From assembly GCA_016719785.1 (NCBI GenBank), contig JADJYJ010000028.1, positions 115,570 through 179,569 of the forward strand: a stretch of DNA of 64,000 bases, in the 5' to 3' direction. Made by a program: the position numbers and the translations under genes. The DNA comes from Candidatus Amarolinea dominans. GTDB lineage: Bacteria; Chloroflexota; Anaerolineae; SSC4; Amarolineaceae. Shown piece by piece: positions 48,296 to 57,100 of the stretch. Within the stretch, counting starts at the first letter, position 1, and the number at the start of each line of letters is the position of its first letter. The notes beneath the pieces were generated by a model that ran no database searches, was not told the origin of the DNA, and worked only from the letters and a program-made list of their open reading frames with translations.

Positions 48296-48324
48296 ATTAT
48301 AGTCGCGCCCGTGGAAACTGTCAA
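48296..48324 (-). promoter_or_regulatory. Promoter of the radical SAM array
   Basis: On the minus strand TTGACA (48324-48319), a 17-base spacer and TATAAT (48301-48296) are a perfect consensus. The 85-base leader has two hairpins, GCACATG/CATGTGC (48251-48268) and TGCCC/GGGCA (about 48272-48287). It ends in AGGAGG before ATG 48210. No cobalamin-riboswitch B12 box is present. Confidence 0.85.
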
Positions 48325-48406
48325 TTCTTATCATGCTTATCTACAAAATTACAGGTCGCCGCCCAACGTACTGCGATGGTGGTCTCTGGTATTGCCAGGA
48401 AGATGC

Positions 48407-48838
48407 TCAATCTTGCGGTGGATGCCAGCCTGCCATTACCCAGTAGCTGCGCACCGCCAGGGCATCCGCATCATCGCTCAAATGCAAAGCTGCGACTGTG
48501 GCTCGCCCCGTCGGAGTCAAGCCAACGATGAGCAGTCCATTGTCTGTCCATCTGAAATGCTCATACCAGACCTGAGTGCGTGGGTTGAAGAGGGAGACTG
48601 TCAGACCCGTTTCGGGGTCCATAGTGTGAGTTTTTTCGCCCTTTGCCCGGTTACACAACGGGCAAGCCAGCCACAGATTGGACTCCGTGTTGACGCCGCC
48701 TTTTGCCAAAGGGATGATATGCTCCACTTCCAGGCGCGCCATCACCAGATGCTGTGGGCTGAGGCAGTATCCGCAGCGATTGCGAGCCACAATTCGCACG
48801 CTTCGTTCGACGGCTGCCGGGATTCGTGGGCGATTCAC
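48407..48838 (-). CDS. HNH endonuclease
   Basis: A 143-residue HNH nuclease. The core reads CGYCLSPQ ... LEVEHIIPLAKGG ... NLWLACPLCNRAKGEK, with two CxxC zinc pairs, the HNH His-Ile pair and the Asn of NLWL. Its start lies 4 bases after the stop of the 123-residue gene upstream, so the two form a pair. Similar HNH plus small partner gene pairs behave like toxin-antitoxin modules in other bacteria; that role is inferred here. Confidence 0.9.
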   Translation of the reverse strand: MNRPRIPAAVERSVRIVARNRCGYCLSPQHLVMARLEVEHIIPLAKGGVNTESNLWLACPLCNRAKGEKTHTMDPETGLTVSLFNPRTQVWYEHFRWTDNGLLIVGLTPTGRATVAALHLSDDADALAVRSYWVMAGWHPPQD

Positions 48839-48842
48839 CTGG

Positions 48843-49214
48843 CTACCTGTCGAGACTCAGAGGAGGTCGAAGGCCGCGCTGCACGGCTACATGAATCGCC
48901 TGCGCCTTACGGACGAGGCCGCGACGGTAGACTTGCATCAACTCGTCGAGGCGGCGGCGGTCGTCTCCGCTGAGCCAACCCTCACGCTGATGCGCCAAAA
49001 GCCTGCTCAACTGTTCTTGCTGCGCGTTCGTCAGTTGCGAGTCACACAACGCCAGCACCTGGCTATCGGGAAGAGCCTCAACCGGCAAATCAGACATCGT
49101 TCGATCTATCCAATCAACGAGCAAGTCTTCCAGCCGTCGCTGCGTGCGGGTCGCAATCTCACGGGTACTGCGTGCCAATCTATCGGGAAGCTCCAGGACA
49201 ATCGTTTCGCTCAT
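48843..49214 (-). CDS. Small partner of the HNH nuclease (possible antitoxin)
   Basis: A 123-residue, helix-rich charged protein starting MSETIVLELPDRLARSTREIA. The N-terminus reads like a ribbon-helix-helix or similar short DNA-binding domain (IVLELPDRLARST). The middle is rich in Gln, Leu and Arg. GGGAGG precedes the ATG. It ends 4 bases before the HNH gene. I do not recognise the family with certainty; antitoxin is the likeliest role from context. Confidence 0.7.
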   Translation of the reverse strand: MSETIVLELPDRLARSTREIATRTQRRLEDLLVDWIDRTMSDLPVEALPDSQVLALCDSQLTNAQQEQLSRLLAHQREGWLSGDDRRRLDELMQVYRRGLVRKAQAIHVAVQRGLRPPLSLDR

Positions 49215-49304
49215 CGTGACCCTCCCTCATCGCCTGCTCTTCTGCCCAATTGTACCGCGTACAGGACTGAAGCGCAAGACCCTGTCTCACTCTCGGTTCT
49301 TGGC

Positions 49305-49655
49305 TCAATAACGCGGTACGCGCGGATCAATGCGCAGTGACCAATCATCAATACCCCCGGCCAGGTTGAATACGTTGTTGAAGCCGAGCTGGCGCAGCCA
49401 GGCCGTCACCTGGACGCTGCGCACGCCGTGGTGGCACTGCACGATGACATGGCTATCGGGAGTCAGGTCGGCCGGGAACGCGGCGGTCAACTCACGAGCC
49501 AGGCGAGAGAGCGGCAGCAACTGCGCGCCCTCGATACGGGCAAGTTTCCACTCATGTTCCTCGCGCACGTCCAACAGCACATGCGGCGTCTCATCATCGC
49601 GCAGGCGCTTGAGCTCTTCAACGCTGATTTGTGGCAATTCAGTCTGCTTTAGCAT
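49305..49655 (-). CDS. Rhodanese-like domain protein
   Basis: A 116-residue single-domain rhodanese. It has LLDVREEHEWKLARIEGA and the active-site loop VQCHHGVRS with catalytic Cys, then LGFNNVFNLAGGIDDW. It is likely a sulfur or persulfide carrier or transferase; the loop sequence resembles GlpE/PspE-like single-domain types. It lies between two toxin-antitoxin-like modules, so no functional link to them is implied. Confidence 0.93.
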   Translation of the reverse strand: MLKQTELPQISVEELKRLRDDETPHVLLDVREEHEWKLARIEGAQLLPLSRLARELTAAFPADLTPDSHVIVQCHHGVRSVQVTAWLRQLGFNNVFNLAGGIDDWSLRIDPRVPRY

Positions 49656-49657
49656 CT

Positions 49658-50026
49658 CTAATCCTTGAGTCTCTGAATTCGTCTAAATCGGTATCCAGTT
49701 GGTTCTACGACAACAAATGCATTTCTTAGCTCTACTTCACCATGTGAAACTAACACATAACTCAATTGCTCATGCGCCAGATGTTGATTAGATGGCAGCA
49801 ACCGCAGATAGATCACGCCCGCGCCTTGTCCACTGACAAACACCAGGCTCCCGTAGTCGCGGTCACGAGTCACTAATATGCGTTCCAACTCCTGGGCGGT
49901 CTGGAGCAATTTTTCATCCGATGCCTGCGCCAAGCCGATCTCGGACACAGTGATGGCATCATGCCCCAGGCTGCGCAAGAGGCGCGTTGTCGCAGCAAAA
50001 ACATCTTGGTCTACTAAGAATCTCAT
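49658..50026 (-). CDS. DUF5615 PIN-like toxin
   Basis: A 122-residue protein. MRFLVDQDVFAATTRLLRSLGHDA and ILVTRDRDYGSLV give the PIN-like DxD..TxDxD pattern of the DUF5615 family. The likely activity is RNA cleavage. The ATG at 50026 overlaps the stop of the DUF433 gene by 4 bases, the usual coupling in this pair. The longer frame to 50089 is an artefact of reading into the partner. Confidence 0.9.
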   Translation of the reverse strand: MRFLVDQDVFAATTRLLRSLGHDAITVSEIGLAQASDEKLLQTAQELERILVTRDRDYGSLVFVSGQGAGVIYLRLLPSNQHLAHEQLSYVLVSHGEVELRNAFVVVEPTGYRFRRIQRLKD

Positions 50027-50256
50027 GCTGGTACCGCTGCCAGATGAACATCTTCTGCCGCGACCAAGGCAATTGCATAACGTAAGCAAGCGTGAACGTC
50101 TTGGGTGTTGATATCAGGGTAGTATTCCTGAATGATTTTGGCGAAAGGAATTCCTTCTTCCACCAATTCAAGTATGTTTTGTACGGGTATGCGAGTCCCA
50201 GCAATACATGGCTTGCCGAAATGAACGTGCGGATTGACAGCAATACGATCGAACAT
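50023..50256 (-). CDS. DUF433 antitoxin
   Basis: A 77-residue DUF433 protein (MFDRIAVNPHVHFGKPCIAGTRIPVQNILELVEEG). This is the classical DUF433 opening, with CIAGTRIPV and a helix-turn-helix-like tail. It heads the two-gene module with the DUF5615 toxin and presumably neutralises it and represses the operon. AGAGGTGATAAC precedes the ATG. Confidence 0.92.
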   Translation of the reverse strand: MFDRIAVNPHVHFGKPCIAGTRIPVQNILELVEEGIPFAKIIQEYYPDINTQDVHACLRYAIALVAAEDVHLAAVPA

Positions 50257-50315
50257 GTTATCACCTCTTATTCTTCACACGGATCCATGAACCGAAGCCA
50301 TTTATGCCCGGCATG

Positions 50316-51767
50316 TTACCCCTTGACCACGGCCACGGGCACCAGCCGCGCGACCCTGCGCGCGATGCCGGCGTTGTGTACGACATCCACGACGTGATCC
50401 ACATCTTTGTAGGCGCTGGGGGCCTCTTCAGCCAGGCCGGCCAGGCTGCCGGCGCGCACCTCGATGCCCTGCGCCTGCAAATGACCCCGCAGCTCGCCGC
50501 CCTGCACCAGCCGCTTGGCCGCGGACCGGCTCATGACGCGGCCGGCGCCGTGACAACTGGAGCCGAAGGTCTGCGCCATGCTGCCCTCTGTGCCCACCAG
50601 GACGTACGAAGCCGTACCCATGCTGCCCGGCACCAACACCGGTTGGCCGATGTCCTGGTAGTCGCGCGGCAGCACGTCCGCGCCGGGGCCAAAGGCGCGG
50701 GTGGCGCCCTTGCGATGCACACAGACCTGCAGCCGCTGCCCATCCACGTCGTGCATCTCGATCTTCGCCATGTTGTGCGTGATGTCATAGACCTGGAACA
50801 GATCGAAGTTCTTCACCTTGCCGGCCAACACGGTGCGAAAAGCCTGACGAACCTGGTGCGCCAGCAGTTGGCGGTTGGCAAAGGCGAAATTGGCCGCGCA
50901 GCTCATGGCCGCGTAATAGGCCTGCCCCTCTGGCGACTGCAACGGCGCGCAGACCAATTGGCGGTCCGGCAGATGGATGCCGTACTTGTGAATGACCTTC
51001 TGGAACATGTCCACGTAATCGGTGCAGACCTGGTGACCGAAGCCGCGACTGCCGCAGTGAATCATCACCACGATCTGGCCGGGGAAAAGGCCCATGGCCT
51101 GCGCAGCCTCGTCATCGTAGATCTCGGCTACCTCATCCACTTCCGCGAAGTGATTGCCCGAGCCAAGCGTGCCCAGTTGACTCTTGCCGCGCTCTTTGGC
51201 CCGTGTGCTGCAATGAGCCGGATCCGCGCCGGCCATCATGCCGCGCTCCTCGGTGTTCTCCAGGTCGTCTGCCCGCGCAAAACCCTTCTTCAGCGCCCAT
51301 CGGCTGCCCTGCGCCAGAACCTCGTCCAACTCTTTGACCGATAGGCTGACAAATCCCTTCTCGCCCGCGCCGCTAGGAACCTGCTTGTAAAGCTCTGTCG
51401 CCAGCGCGGAGAGATAGGGCTGGACACTCTGGCGGTCCAGGTGCGACGCCAACAAACGCACGCCACAGTTGATGTCGAAGCCGACTCCGCCCGGAGAGAT
51501 GACGCCATCCGCGCCGGCCGTGGCAACCACACCGCCGATGGGGAAGCCATAGCCCTGATGAATGTCCGGCATGGCCAGCGCGTAACCCACGATGCCGGGC
51601 AGGGTGGCGGTGTTGATCAGTTGATCCAGGCAGTCATCGTTCAGAGCCTGTTGCAGAATCAGCTCGTCGGCGTAGAAGCGGGCCGGCACGCGCATGTCGT
51701 GACGAAAGTTGCGCGCCACTTCATACACGTAGGGCCGAATCTGACGAATGTCTTTACGCATCACCAT
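50316..51767 (-). CDS. rtcB: RtcB 3'-phosphate RNA ligase
   Basis: A 483-residue RNA-splicing/repair ligase that joins 2',3'-cyclic phosphate (or 3'-phosphate) and 5'-OH ends using GTP and Mn2+. Motifs include GVGFDINCGVRLL, MIHCGSRGFGHQV, GTLGSGNHF, VPGSMGTASYV and SCHGAGRVMSR. These carry the Cys/His metal ligands and the guanylylated His. The C-terminus VPVAVVKG is typical. GGAGGTGACCTC precedes the ATG at 51767; the longer frame to 51800 reads into an A-run. No archease gene is next to it. Confidence 0.96.
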   Translation of the reverse strand: MVMRKDIRQIRPYVYEVARNFRHDMRVPARFYADELILQQALNDDCLDQLINTATLPGIVGYALAMPDIHQGYGFPIGGVVATAGADGVISPGGVGFDINCGVRLLASHLDRQSVQPYLSALATELYKQVPSGAGEKGFVSLSVKELDEVLAQGSRWALKKGFARADDLENTEERGMMAGADPAHCSTRAKERGKSQLGTLGSGNHFAEVDEVAEIYDDEAAQAMGLFPGQIVVMIHCGSRGFGHQVCTDYVDMFQKVIHKYGIHLPDRQLVCAPLQSPEGQAYYAAMSCAANFAFANRQLLAHQVRQAFRTVLAGKVKNFDLFQVYDITHNMAKIEMHDVDGQRLQVCVHRKGATRAFGPGADVLPRDYQDIGQPVLVPGSMGTASYVLVGTEGSMAQTFGSSCHGAGRVMSRSAAKRLVQGGELRGHLQAQGIEVRAGSLAGLAEEAPSAYKDVDHVVDVVHNAGIARRVARLVPVAVVKG

Positions 51768-51780
51768 GAGGTCACCTCCA

Positions 51781-51855
51781 AAAAAAAACGAAGGACGCAA
51801 GATGAAGTCTGAACGGCTGTTGGCGCCGATTCGGAGACCCTCTCCCGTCCTTCGT
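51781..51855 (-). terminator. Terminator of erpA
   Basis: ACGAAGGACG (51789-51798) and CGTCCTTCGT (51846-51855) form a perfect 10-bp stem on the minus strand, with a long internal sequence, followed by eight Ts. It closes the sufR-like/moaA/erpA unit. Confidence 0.65.
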
Positions 51856-51880
51856 CAAGCGACCAGCGCCCGTCGTTGTT

Positions 51881-52255
51881 CTAGTTATGGCCGCAAGAAG
51901 CGGGTTCTTCGCCACTGTGCGTCTGCGCAGTGCGGAACGAACTGCCACAGCCGCAGCTTGATACGGCGTTCGGGTTCTCGATATGGAAACCGCCGCCCAT
52001 CAGGTTATCAACGAAATCAATCTGCGCACCGTTGACGTAGAACATGCTGGTGGGATCCACAAACACCTTGATGCCAAAAGTTTCGTAAACTTCATCCACC
52101 TCGCGCGGATTGCCCTCGAAGGTCATGCCGTACTGCATACCGCCGCAACCGCCGCCCTGCACGAACACGCGTAACCCATGCGTGGCCTCGCTGAGGCCTT
52201 TGCTGTGCAGGACATCTTGCAGCTTGCTCGCTGCTGTAGGTGTCAATGTAATCAT
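51881..52255 (-). CDS. erpA: Iron-sulfur cluster A-type carrier (ErpA/IscA)
   Basis: A 124-residue A-type Fe-S carrier. The three ligand Cys are in GGGCGGMQYGM and SSCGCGSSF, a family signature. A polar tail with an extra Cys (PASCGHN) is unusual. It delivers 4Fe-4S clusters to client enzymes. It is last in the unit with the SufR-like regulator and moaA, whose product needs two 4Fe-4S clusters. Two palindromes lie between moaA and this gene. GGGAGG precedes the ATG. Confidence 0.93.
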   Translation of the reverse strand: MITLTPTAASKLQDVLHSKGLSEATHGLRVFVQGGGCGGMQYGMTFEGNPREVDEVYETFGIKVFVDPTSMFYVNGAQIDFVDNLMGGGFHIENPNAVSSCGCGSSFRTAQTHSGEEPASCGHN

Positions 52256-52281
52256 GAACGTCCTCCCTGAAAAAGATAGAT

Positions 52282-52307
52282 CAACAACTTGTTGTGTAAA
52301 TTTACAC
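52282..52307. promoter_or_regulatory. Two back-to-back palindromes upstream of erpA
   Basis: CAACAACTTGTTG (52282-52294) has perfect 6-bp arms and GTGTAAATTTACAC (52294-52307) is a 14-bp perfect palindrome; they share one base. The first resembles the CAAC-N6-GTTG box that I recall for cyanobacterial SufR, here with N5. They sit 27 bases before the erpA start, so they may be operators for erpA. Confidence 0.55.
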
Positions 52308-52318
52308 GGTCGCCCGGC

Positions 52319-53353
52319 TCAGCCGCCAATCTGCGACATAACCCGTAGCGCCGGAACCACGTCATGGGCCAGGCCGTGGCCCCACGGCTTACCCCAGACG
52401 GCCACGCGCAGCAGCGCCTGAAGTTCGTCCAGTGAACAGCCCTGGCGCAGCGGCGTCAGCAAGTCTACTTCGTTGTCACGCAGAAGACAGAGTCGCAGCT
52501 TACCATCCGCAGTCACCCGCACGCGGCCGCAGCCGGCGCAAAAAGGCTGGGTGACCGAGCTGATGAAGCCCAACGTGCCCTGTGCGCCCGCCAACCGATA
52601 GGGCCGCGAGGGGTCATGACCATCGTAGCCGGGCACAGCGATCAGGGGGCCGAGCGCCTGCTCGATCTGTGCCATCGTCTCCTGGTACGGCACCACCGCA
52701 TTGTGGGCGAAGTTCGCCACCTCGCCAAACGGCATCAGTTCGATAAAACGCACCTCCCAGGCGTGAGCAAACGTCAATCGGGCCAGATCGGCCACCTCCT
52801 GATCGTTATAGCCGCGCGTGACCACGCAGTTGAGCTTGATCGGCTTCAAGCCGGCGGCCTCAGCGGCTTCGACGCCCGACCACACATCGTGCAGCGAACC
52901 CCAGCGCGTGATGCGCTGGAAGCTGGCGGCGTCGAGCGTGTCTACGCTGATGTTGACCCGATCCAGGCCCGCGGCCGCCAACGGGAAGGCCAGTTCGGTC
53001 AGCAGGACACCGTTGGTGGTCATCGCCACTTCCTGGATGCCCGGCACCTGCTTGACGCGCCGCACCAGTTCCACGATGTGCCGGCGCACCGTCGGCTCGC
53101 CGCCGGTCAGCCGAACCTTGCGCACGCCCAACCGGGCCGCCGCCTGCACGATAAAGATGACTTCGTCATCCTGCAAAAGTTCAGCGCGTGGCTGGAATTG
53201 CATCTCTTCAGGCATGCAGTAGACACAGCGCAAATTGCAGACATCGGTCAGGGAAATGCGCAGGTAGTCAATCCGTCGTCCAAACGCGTCGTGCAGGCCG
53301 TCGTGCATGGGCACAAGCTTCGATGGCTGTAACGTGATGGTTGCTGCGGTCAT
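52319..53353 (-). CDS. moaA: GTP 3',8-cyclase (molybdenum cofactor)
   Basis: A 344-residue radical SAM enzyme for the first step of molybdenum cofactor synthesis (GTP to 3',8-cH2GTP). The SAM cluster is C39-x3-C43-x2-C46 (VCNLRCVYCMPEE). The second cluster is in PFCAGCGRVRVTADGKLRLCLL. The C-terminal GG, needed for activity, is present. Its ATG overlaps the stop of the regulator by 4 bases. No other moa genes are in the window. Confidence 0.96.
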   Translation of the reverse strand: MTAATITLQPSKLVPMHDGLHDAFGRRIDYLRISLTDVCNLRCVYCMPEEMQFQPRAELLQDDEVIFIVQAAARLGVRKVRLTGGEPTVRRHIVELVRRVKQVPGIQEVAMTTNGVLLTELAFPLAAAGLDRVNISVDTLDAASFQRITRWGSLHDVWSGVEAAEAAGLKPIKLNCVVTRGYNDQEVADLARLTFAHAWEVRFIELMPFGEVANFAHNAVVPYQETMAQIEQALGPLIAVPGYDGHDPSRPYRLAGAQGTLGFISSVTQPFCAGCGRVRVTADGKLRLCLLRDNEVDLLTPLRQGCSLDELQALLRVAVWGKPWGHGLAHDVVPALRVMSQIGG

Positions 53354-54009
53354 CCCTGTCCCCCCGTTGGCTCCCCAGTGTGATTCAACTCAAACATGTA
53401 CGAGCAACGGCCATCGCCGGCAGCCAGGCGCCCCAGGCAGCGCGGTGCGCTCGCGCTGAGGCCGGACATCAATTCAGAGACCAGAATCAAATCCATCTGA
53501 CACAACTCAGGGTGTTCCGCGGCCAGCCCTGCGTAAGGGCAGTTGCAGGTGTGCAGCAACAACTGCCGGCCGTTGTGATGCTCCCATTGCGCCAGATAAC
53601 CCTTGTCGCTCAGAAACGTGGTCACGTCCGCCACGCGTTCATCCACCGACTGGCCGTAACGGGCAAGCGGCGCCTCTGCCAGCGTGCGCTCCGCCAGGCG
53701 CTCGACGATGCCGTTCAGCGCACTGGCCGGCAGCAGGCGCTTCACTTCGTGCAGGACATCGGTTGCCAGCGCGCGAAAACTCTGCGGAAAGAAATCGTTG
53801 GCGGCTGCGGTCAGCAGATAGACCTGCTCCGGCCGCCCGACCGTGCGTTTGTGCTGCACCAGGGATGTGACCAGGTCCTGACCCTGTAAAATATCCAGGT
53901 GATGACGCACCGAAACCGGCGCCATGTCCAGCGCCTGCGCCAGGTCCATCACCGTCGCTTTGTTTTCGATCTTTAGAATTTCAAGGATACGGCGACGGGT
54001 GGCTTGCAC
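53350..54009 (-). CDS. SufR-like Fe-S transcription regulator
   Basis: A 219-residue winged-helix regulator. The HTH domain (ATVMDLAQALDMAPVSVRHHLDIL) is of the ArsR/DeoR/SufR type. The C-terminal Cys cluster reads CNC-x12-C ... C-x10-C. The first spacing agrees with cyanobacterial SufR, which senses Fe-S or iron state; the later spacings differ. The GTG at 54009 follows AAAGGGG. The TTG at 54060, which extends the frame, would lie before the predicted transcription start. It is the first gene of an operon with moaA and erpA, so it may tune both to Fe-S supply. Confidence 0.8.
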   Translation of the reverse strand: MQATRRRILEILKIENKATVMDLAQALDMAPVSVRHHLDILQGQDLVTSLVQHKRTVGRPEQVYLLTAAANDFFPQSFRALATDVLHEVKRLLPASALNGIVERLAERTLAEAPLARYGQSVDERVADVTTFLSDKGYLAQWEHHNGRQLLLHTCNCPYAGLAAEHPELCQMDLILVSELMSGLSASAPRCLGRLAAGDGRCSYMFELNHTGEPTGGQG

Positions 54010-54061
54010 GTCTTGACCCCTTTGCTCACAACCAGGCTCACTGCACAGCTCAAGCCTCAAG

Positions 54062-54113
54062 ATTGTAACACAAGGGATAGGTGCTTGTCAATTCTTATGA
54101 AAACTATAAGAAT
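54062..54113 (-). promoter_or_regulatory. sufR-like promoter with a 23-bp operator candidate
   Basis: On the minus strand TTGACA (54091-54086) is followed by 18 bases and TACAAT (54067-54062). Immediately upstream of the -35, ATTCTTAT (54091-54098) and ATAAGAAT (54106-54113) form an 8-bp inverted repeat with a 7-base spacer. It touches the -35 and lies between this promoter and the metH stop. Autoregulation is likely. Confidence 0.65.
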
Positions 54114-54118
54114 AATTC

Positions 54119-57100
54119 TCAGCGCAGCAACTGCTCAACCCGACTGCCGCCGATGACGTAGTATTTCGCGGCCGGATGGTGTACGATGAGCGCGGCCGTG
54201 CTTTGTTCGGGCACCAGTTGAAAAGCGGTGGTCAGGCTCATGCCCAGCTCCTGTGCGGCCGGCAGCAGATCGAAGAGCACGCTGTGGTCGTTGAGGTCCG
54301 GGCAGGCGCCGTAACCCCAGGAATAGCGCTTGCCCCGCGGCCCGCGACCAAGCTCCTTCTGAATGCGATCATGCAGCCAGGCCGCGGTGGCCTCGGCGGT
54401 CTGCACGGCCAGGCCATGCATGAAGTAGGCTTCGCTGTAGTCACCGGCCGCCTGCAGTTCTTCGAAGCGCTGCGTGGCGCCTGCGCCCACCGTCACCACC
54501 TGCAGAGCGACGACATCGAGCAGGCCGGACGCGGCCGGGGCAAAGTAGTCAGCGATGCACAGATGCGCATCGTCCTCCTGGCGCGGGAAGGTAAAACGGC
54601 CTATCACCGGTAGGTTCGAAGCGTTGGCGGCGCTTTTCATGGCGGCCGGGTCGTAGATCAGCAGATCATTGCCATCGCTCTGACAGGGGAAATAGCCATA
54701 GACGGCCTGCGGCTGCAGCCAGCCGCTCTTTTGGGCCGCCGCGGTCATGCCAGCCAGGCGGGCATCGAACTGGGAGCGCAGCGTTTCCCAGGCCGCGCCG
54801 TGGGTATTTTTGGCCCCCCATGACAGGCGGTAAAGTTCGTCCTTGTCCAGGAAAGGAAAGACCTGGATGGGCGGAATGTGACGGATCGTGCTGACGCCCC
54901 AGAAAGGCGGCGCCGGGATGTCGGCCTGGGCCAGGAGCGGCGTGTCGGAACGGGTACGGCTGCTGGGCGCCGCCGTCTCCACGGGGCGCTGCAGCTCGGT
55001 CAGACCTTCCTCCCGATTGCGCTGCACCAGGTCGGCGCGCTGCGCGGAAAGCAGCGATCCCACGGTGTCCAGGCCCTCGAACGCGTCCTTGCAGTAGAAA
55101 ACGCCGGGCGCATAGGGCGTCGTCGTGCCCTCGCCATCCTTGACAAACAGGATGCGCCGGCCAAAGCGACGGTTGATTGCCGCGCCGCCTACCAGCACCG
55201 GGAACGCCAGCCCGCGTGTGTGCAACTCCTGCACGATCAGCGGCATCTGTTTGGAGGTGCTCACCAGCAGGGCGCTGAGACCAATGGCATCCGCGTTGAC
55301 CTCCACGGCCTTGTCAATGATGACGTTGGCCGGCACCTGCTTGCCCAGGTCGAACACGGTGAAGCCGTTGTTGGTCAGGATGGTGTTGACCAGGTTCTTG
55401 CCGATGTCATGCACGTCGCCGTAGACAGTTGCCAGCACCACCTTGCCCTTGGTCACGCCTTCGGCGCGTTCCAGGTAGGTCTCCAGTCGCGCCACGGCCT
55501 TCTTCATCACCTCGGCCGATTGCAGCACGTAGGGCAGGATCAATTCGCCGGCGCCGAACTTGTCGCCGACCTCTTTCATGGCCGGCAGTAGCACGTGGTT
55601 GAGCACCCACACCGGATCACGGGCGGCGATCGCTGTGCTGACCAGGTCCTCCACGCCTTCCTTCTGACGATGGACGATCTGCCAGTGCAGCTTTTCCTCC
55701 ACGCTCATGCCCTCGGTGGGGTCCACTTCGGCCTGGCGCTCGCCGATGGCGTCCTGGTGTTCTTCGAAATACTGAATGTAGCGCGCCAGGGCATCGGGCT
55801 GGCGGTTGAAGATCAGGTCCTCGCACAGTGTACGCAGCGCGGCCGGAATTTCGGCGTAGGGCAGCGTGTGCTTGGGGTTGATGATCGCCATGTCCAGCCC
55901 GGCCCGTACCGCGTGCCAGAGAAAGACGCTGTTGAGCGGGCCGCGCGTGGGCAAGGCCAGGCCAAAGGAAAGGTTGCTGACGCCCAGTGAGCAGAAGACA
56001 CCCGGCAGGTGGCGCTTGATGAGGCGAATCCCCTCCAACGTCTCGACCGCGCTGTTGGCAAATTCAGGGTCGCCCGTGGCCAGGGTGAAGGTCAGCGCAT
56101 CGTAGATCAGGGCGTCGGGCGGCAGGCCGTACTCGTTGACGGCAATCTCGTAGATGGCTTGGGCCACTTCCAACTTGCGCGCGGCCGTTTTGGCCATGCC
56201 GATCGGGTCAATGGTCAGTGCGACGACGGCCGCGCCATGCTCCACCGCCAGCGGCAGGACTGCATCGCAGCGCTTGCGCCCGTTTTCCAGGTTGATCGAG
56301 TTGATGATGGGCCGGCCGGGGATGTTTTCCAACGCCACTCTGAGCACGTCCACTTCGGTGGAGTCAATGACCAGGGGCGCGTCCACCGCTTGCGATAGCA
56401 GGCGCACGGTGCGGCGCATCATTTCCGGCTCGTCGGCGCGCTCGGTCAGCGCCACGCACACGTCCAGGGTATGCGCGCCGCCCTCGATCTGGTCGCGCGC
56501 AATCTGCAGCAGGCCATCGTAGTCATCGGCCAGCAGCAGCCGCTTGACGATCTTACTGCCCTGCGTGTTGATGCGTTCGCCGATCAGGTGCGGCGCCGGT
56601 TCCTGCACCAGGCCGGTGGCACGCATGGCCGAGGCCACCAGGGCCGGAAAGACCGCTTTGGCCGCGATGCGTTGCAGGCCAGGCGCGCGCTGCCTCAATG
56701 GCCGCACCAACTCGACGATCTGGCGAATGTGCTCGGGCGTGGTGCCGCAGCAGCCGCCCACGACGTTGACGCCCAGGTCGCGCACGAATTCGACCAGCGT
56801 GCCGGCCAGCGGCCGTGGTTCCATCGGATAGACGGCCTTGCCGTCCACGTTGAGCGGCAGGCCGGCGTTGGGAATGACCGAAATCGGCAGGTTGGTGTTG
56901 GCGGTTAGATAACGGATCGGCTCGCGCATGTAATCGGGACCGGTGGAGCAATTGAGGCCGATGACATCAATGGGCAGATAGCGCAGAATGGTCAGCACCG
57001 CGGCAATGTCGGTGCCCAGCAGCATGCGTCCGGTCACATCGAGCGTGACCTGCACCTGCACTGGCACACGCACGCCGGCCTGACGGAAGTAGCGGTAGAT

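Noticed and set aside
48211..48324. Cobalamin riboswitch before the radical SAM array
   Set aside because: The leader is only about 85 nt and lacks the B12 box; the hairpins are short and simple.
54010..54060. TTG start of the SufR-like regulator at 54060
   Set aside because: It would lie upstream of the predicted transcription start; GTG 54009 has a proper ribosome site.
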